Origin: Mycolicibacterium moriokaense
GTDB lineage: Bacteria > Actinomycetota > Actinomycetes > Mycobacteriales > Mycobacteriaceae
Direction: 5' to 3'
NCBI RefSeq assembly: GCF_003347205.1
Contig: NZ_QQBJ01000010.1
Location: 62,001-126,000 of the forward strand
Length of the DNA stretch: 64,000 nucleotides
Every line of letters begins with the position of its first letter. The first letter of the stretch is position 1. Positions 61,334 to 64,000 of this stretch are shown one piece after another. The position numbers and the translations under genes are program-made. Under the pieces are notes generated by a model. It had not been told where the DNA came from. It worked only from the letters and a program-made list of their open reading frames with translations, and ran no database searches.

Positions 61334-61930
61334 ATGACACCGAAGCGGGTCCTGTGTGCGCTTGCGGCGACGGCCGCCGTCGCGATCGTCGGCTGCGGGT
61401 CCGGTCGCGGCCCCCAAGCCGACGAGACGACGACGTCAGCCGGCGGGGCGCCGACACCGAGCCAGGCGTTCGGTCCGACGTACGCCGAGGGTGTCATCGA
61501 GAAGAAGATCGGTGAACCTGCGGGGCTCAATTGTCCCGACGACCCGAACGAGACCTGCGACCTGAACTTCAACGTGACCGCCATCCAGCAGGGCGCCACC
61601 TGCGTCGGCGCGACAGACGGCCCGGGTCCCGACCAACAGTTCCTGCGGTTCGACATCGACGCGTTCCCGAGCGAAGACACCTTTCAGTTCCCCGATTCAG
61701 CCGATGCCCTGCTGCTACGGAACTGGAGCGTCGACGGCGCCGACGGCACCGTGCACGACCTCGTCGTCTATCCCGTTTGCGGCGACGGCGCGGCACCCAT
61801 CTCTGAGCCGGTGGCCTCCGGCGGCCACGCGCGGGCACGGGTCGTCGTCCAAGCTCCGAAACCCGCCAAGAAACTACGGCTTTCGTGGTACGAGCTGGTG
61901 TGGGAGTGGCCGATCGCCGGTGCCGACTAA
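61334..61930 (+). CDS. Lipoprotein of unknown function
   Basis: A 198-residue predicted lipoprotein: signal MTPKRVLCALAATAAVAIVGC with lipobox AIVGC, a Ser/Thr/Gly-rich spacer, then a compact domain with four cysteines (LNCPDDPNETCDLN, GATCVGA, YPVCGDG) and a C-terminal beta-like end KKLRLSWYELVWEW. The family is not recognised; it could be a small immunoglobulin-like or binding domain. It lies 25 nt after the secreted protein gene and its stop overlaps that of the converging penicillin-binding protein gene by 3 nt. Confidence 0.78.
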   Translation: MTPKRVLCALAATAAVAIVGCGSGRGPQADETTTSAGGAPTPSQAFGPTYAEGVIEKKIGEPAGLNCPDDPNETCDLNFNVTAIQQGATCVGATDGPGPDQQFLRFDIDAFPSEDTFQFPDSADALLLRNWSVDGADGTVHDLVVYPVCGDGAAPISEPVASGGHARARVVVQAPKPAKKLRLSWYELVWEWPIAGAD

Positions 61931-64000
61931 GCGGGCGGTGGGGCCGGTCCCGGCGGAGCAGGCGGCGGCGGTGGCTCCGGCGGTGGCGGCGGCGGAGGTA
62001 GGAAGATCGGCGGCAGCCCCGGCACATTGATGACGTTCGGGTCCGGCGGGGGCGGCGCTTCCGGCGGCGGGGGCGGTGGTGCGTCCGACGGTCTGGGTGC
62101 GACGTACACGGGCGGCGGCGCCACCCCGTTGCTGGTGTTGATGGTGATCAGGAAGCCGGGGACGGCCTTGTCCTTCGGGCTGGTGCCGACGATCGAGCCC
62201 TTCGACAGATAGCTGTCGACGGGCGAGGGCTGGTCGGCGACCTGGAAACCGGCATCCTGCAGGCGTTTACGCGCCGCATCGAATTTCAATCCGGTGATGC
62301 TCGGCAGCCGAACGGTCGGCGCGCCGTTGACATAGCGCGGGTCCGTCGGCGGCATCGACACCGGGCCCAGGTCGTTGGCGACCGGCTTCATCGCCAGGAA
62401 CCAGGTGCGCGCGGGTTCGTTTCCGCCGTACAGGTTTCCGCTGGAGCATCTACGCAGCGGCCACGAGCAGAGCTCGCGCGGGGCGGGGGTGTCGTCGAAG
62501 ATGTAGTTGGCGGCGGCATACTGGTTGGTGAACCCGAGGAACGCCGAGGACCGGTGCGATTCGGTGGTGCCCGTCTTGCCCGACATCGGCAGGTTCCAGC
62601 CGACTGAGCCCGCCGAACTGGCCGCGGTGCCGCTGGTGTGGTCTTTGCCGAGCGCGTTGGCCAGCGTGTTGGCCAGGCCCTCGGGAACCACCTGCTCGCA
62701 CTTCGCCTGCGGCAGAGGCACTTCGCGGCCGTTGCGGTCGATGAGCTTGTCGATCGGGTTCGGCGGACACCACATGCCGCCCGAGGCCAAGGTGGCCGCC
62801 ACGTTGGACAACTCGAGGGCATTGAGCTCCAGCGGGCCGAGCGTGAACGAGCCGAGGTTCTGCTCCTTGACGTAGTCGGCCAGGCTTCCCTTGTTGTCGG
62901 GGTCGTAGTCGCGGGCGCTGCCGGGCTCGGCATACGACCGCATCCCGAGCCGCACCGCCATGTCCACCGCGCGCGCCACACCGACTTGCTGAATCAGCTT
63001 GGCGAACGCGGTGTTCGGCGACTGCGCCAGCGCATCGGTGACGCTCATCGGGCCGCGGCCGCCGCCGCCGGCGTTCTTGACGCACCAGGTGCGGGGAGGA
63101 CATCCGGGCGTGTTGCTGTCGCCCAGCCCGGCGCCCTCGAACTTCGCGGGCACATCGAGCTGGGCGTTGATGCCCATCCCCATGTCCAGCGCGGCGGCGG
63201 TGGTGAAGATCTTGAAGACCGAACCGGCGCCGTCGCCTGCCGGTGAGAACGGCTGCGGCTGCACCGTCTGGCCCGCACCGAGTTCCAGCCCGTAGGTGCG
63301 ATTGTCACCCATCGCCAGGATGCGGTGCGAATCCCTGCCGGGCTTGATGACGCTCATCACGCTCGCGACGCCGTCGAGCGTCGGGCTCGCGACCTTGTCG
63401 ATGGCCCGCTTGACCGAGTCCTGCACCTTCGGGTCGAGCGTGGTCCGGATCAGATAGCCGTTGCGGGCCAGGTCTTCCTTGCCGATGCCGGCCCGAGCCA
63501 GGTAGGACAGGGCGTAGTCACAGAAGAACGCGCGATCGCCGGCACCGATGCAGCCCTGCGGCAGCGGATTGGGCTTGGCCAGGATGCCCAGCGGCTTGGC
63601 CTTGGCGGCGCGGATCTCGTCGGCCTTGTCCGGGACGTTGTCGATCAACGTGTCCAGCACGAGGTTCCGCCGGGCCAGGGCGGCGGCCGGATTGGTGTAC
63701 GGGTTCAGCGCGCTGGTGGACTGCACCATGCCTGCCAGCAGCGCCGCCTGCTGCCAGTTCAGGTCTGCGGCGTTGACACCGAAATATGTGCGCGCGGCCT
63801 CCTGCACGCCGAAGCTGCCGTTGCCGAAGGACACCAGGTTCAGATACCGGGCGAGGATCTCCGCCTTCGGCAGCGCCTTGTCCAATTCCAGGGCCATGCG
63901 CATCTCGCGCAGCTTGCGCACCGGGGTGGTCTCGACCGCCGCCCGTCGCTGCGCCTCGTTCTGCGCCGATACCAGCAGCGTGTAGTTCTTGACGTACTGC
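61927..64000 (-). CDS. Class A penicillin-binding protein with PASTA domain (5' end outside window)
   Basis: Bifunctional peptidoglycan synthase: C-terminal part of the glycosyltransferase domain (ILARYLNLVSFGNGSFGVQEA) and a complete transpeptidase domain with SxxK in GAGSVFKIF, SxN in AQSPNTAF and KTG in MSGKTGTTE. A single PASTA domain follows (LPSITGLKFDAARKRLQDAG ... GSIVGTSPKDKAV), then a Pro-rich tail. The PASTA domain and GNEPARTWF region point to the mycobacterial PonA2/PonA3 type, not PonA1. The gene runs off the right edge, so its start and N-terminal membrane anchor are not visible; about 690 residues are. Confidence 0.92.
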   Translation of the reverse strand, partial: QYVKNYTLLVSAQNEAQRRAAVETTPVRKLREMRMALELDKALPKAEILARYLNLVSFGNGSFGVQEAARTYFGVNAADLNWQQAALLAGMVQSTSALNPYTNPAAALARRNLVLDTLIDNVPDKADEIRAAKAKPLGILAKPNPLPQGCIGAGDRAFFCDYALSYLARAGIGKEDLARNGYLIRTTLDPKVQDSVKRAIDKVASPTLDGVASVMSVIKPGRDSHRILAMGDNRTYGLELGAGQTVQPQPFSPAGDGAGSVFKIFTTAAALDMGMGINAQLDVPAKFEGAGLGDSNTPGCPPRTWCVKNAGGGGRGPMSVTDALAQSPNTAFAKLIQQVGVARAVDMAVRLGMRSYAEPGSARDYDPDNKGSLADYVKEQNLGSFTLGPLELNALELSNVAATLASGGMWCPPNPIDKLIDRNGREVPLPQAKCEQVVPEGLANTLANALGKDHTSGTAASSAGSVGWNLPMSGKTGTTESHRSSAFLGFTNQYAAANYIFDDTPAPRELCSWPLRRCSSGNLYGGNEPARTWFLAMKPVANDLGPVSMPPTDPRYVNGAPTVRLPSITGLKFDAARKRLQDAGFQVADQPSPVDSYLSKGSIVGTSPKDKAVPGFLITINTSNGVAPPPVYVAPRPSDAPPPPPPEAPPPPDPNVINVPGLPPIFLPPPPPPPEPPPPPAPPGPAPPPA

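Overview
The window is high-GC actinobacterial chromosome that fits a fast-growing Mycobacterium (Mycolicibacterium); the species cannot be read from the sequence. The evidence is the near-complete cell-envelope locus (erp, glf, glfT2, ubiA, aftB, antigen 85 genes, fadD32-pks13-accD4, embCAB, aftA, dprE1/E2, wzm-glfT1-wzt) in the order known from M. tuberculosis Rv3810-Rv3772. That order is interrupted by genes absent there, notably a furA-katG pair.

Layout. 1-1320: a short repeat, the 3' side of erp and the divergent erp/glf control region. 1321-7899 (+): a tightly overlapped arabinogalactan operon, glf-glfT2-PAP2-ubiA-aftB, covering Galf supply, galactan polymerisation, decaprenyl-phosphoribose synthesis and terminal arabinosylation. 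8024-12772 (+): three tandem antigen 85 family genes, a DUF732 lipoprotein and the cutinase-like Culp6. 13057-22057 (+): the mycolic acid condensation set fadD32-pks13-accD4. 22075-23084 (+): an unknown protein with a 27-nt repeat tail and an RDD membrane protein. 23137-26804 (-): katG, furA and a metallo-beta-lactamase-fold gene. 26822-41128 (-): gtrA-like, dprE1, dprE2, aftA, embC, embA, embB, the arabinan half of the wall. 41151-43354 (-): an HNH/DUF222 nuclease and a Ddn-like F420 enzyme. 43419-48461 (-): DUF6541 membrane protein, bpa, wzt, glfT1, wzm, the galactan priming and export operon. 48573-51443: an aminotransferase-fold protein, a quinone oxidoreductase, a MarR regulator and tRNA-Ser(TGA). 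51425-55742: a GT-C membrane protein, a TylF-type methyltransferase and a second GlfT2-type transferase. 55844-59356: an SRPBCC protein, echA21, a lipoprotein, a mycothiol-dependent-enzyme-like protein and hisC2. 59441-59640: tRNA-Ser(GCT) and tRNA-Arg(ACG). 59641-64000: a gene-free stretch, three exported proteins of unknown function and the 3' part of a class A penicillin-binding protein with a PASTA domain.

The envelope genes act together. Glf, GlfT1 and GlfT2 build galactan on a lipid carrier and Wzm-Wzt exports it. UbiA, the PAP2 phosphatase and DprE1/E2 make the arabinose donor, which AftA, EmbA/B/C and AftB use. FadD32, Pks13 and AccD4 make mycolates, which the antigen 85 proteins attach.

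The most useful new observations are: a TANNNT -10 element 6-8 nt before the start codon of 14 genes, predicting leaderless transcripts; a 27-nt repeat family at two loci in different reading frames; a possible accessory glycan cassette at 51.4-55.7 kb with a GlfT2 paralogue that keeps the catalytic residues; an aminotransferase-fold protein with no lysine at the PLP site; and a variable-looking block of exported proteins behind the tRNA pair.
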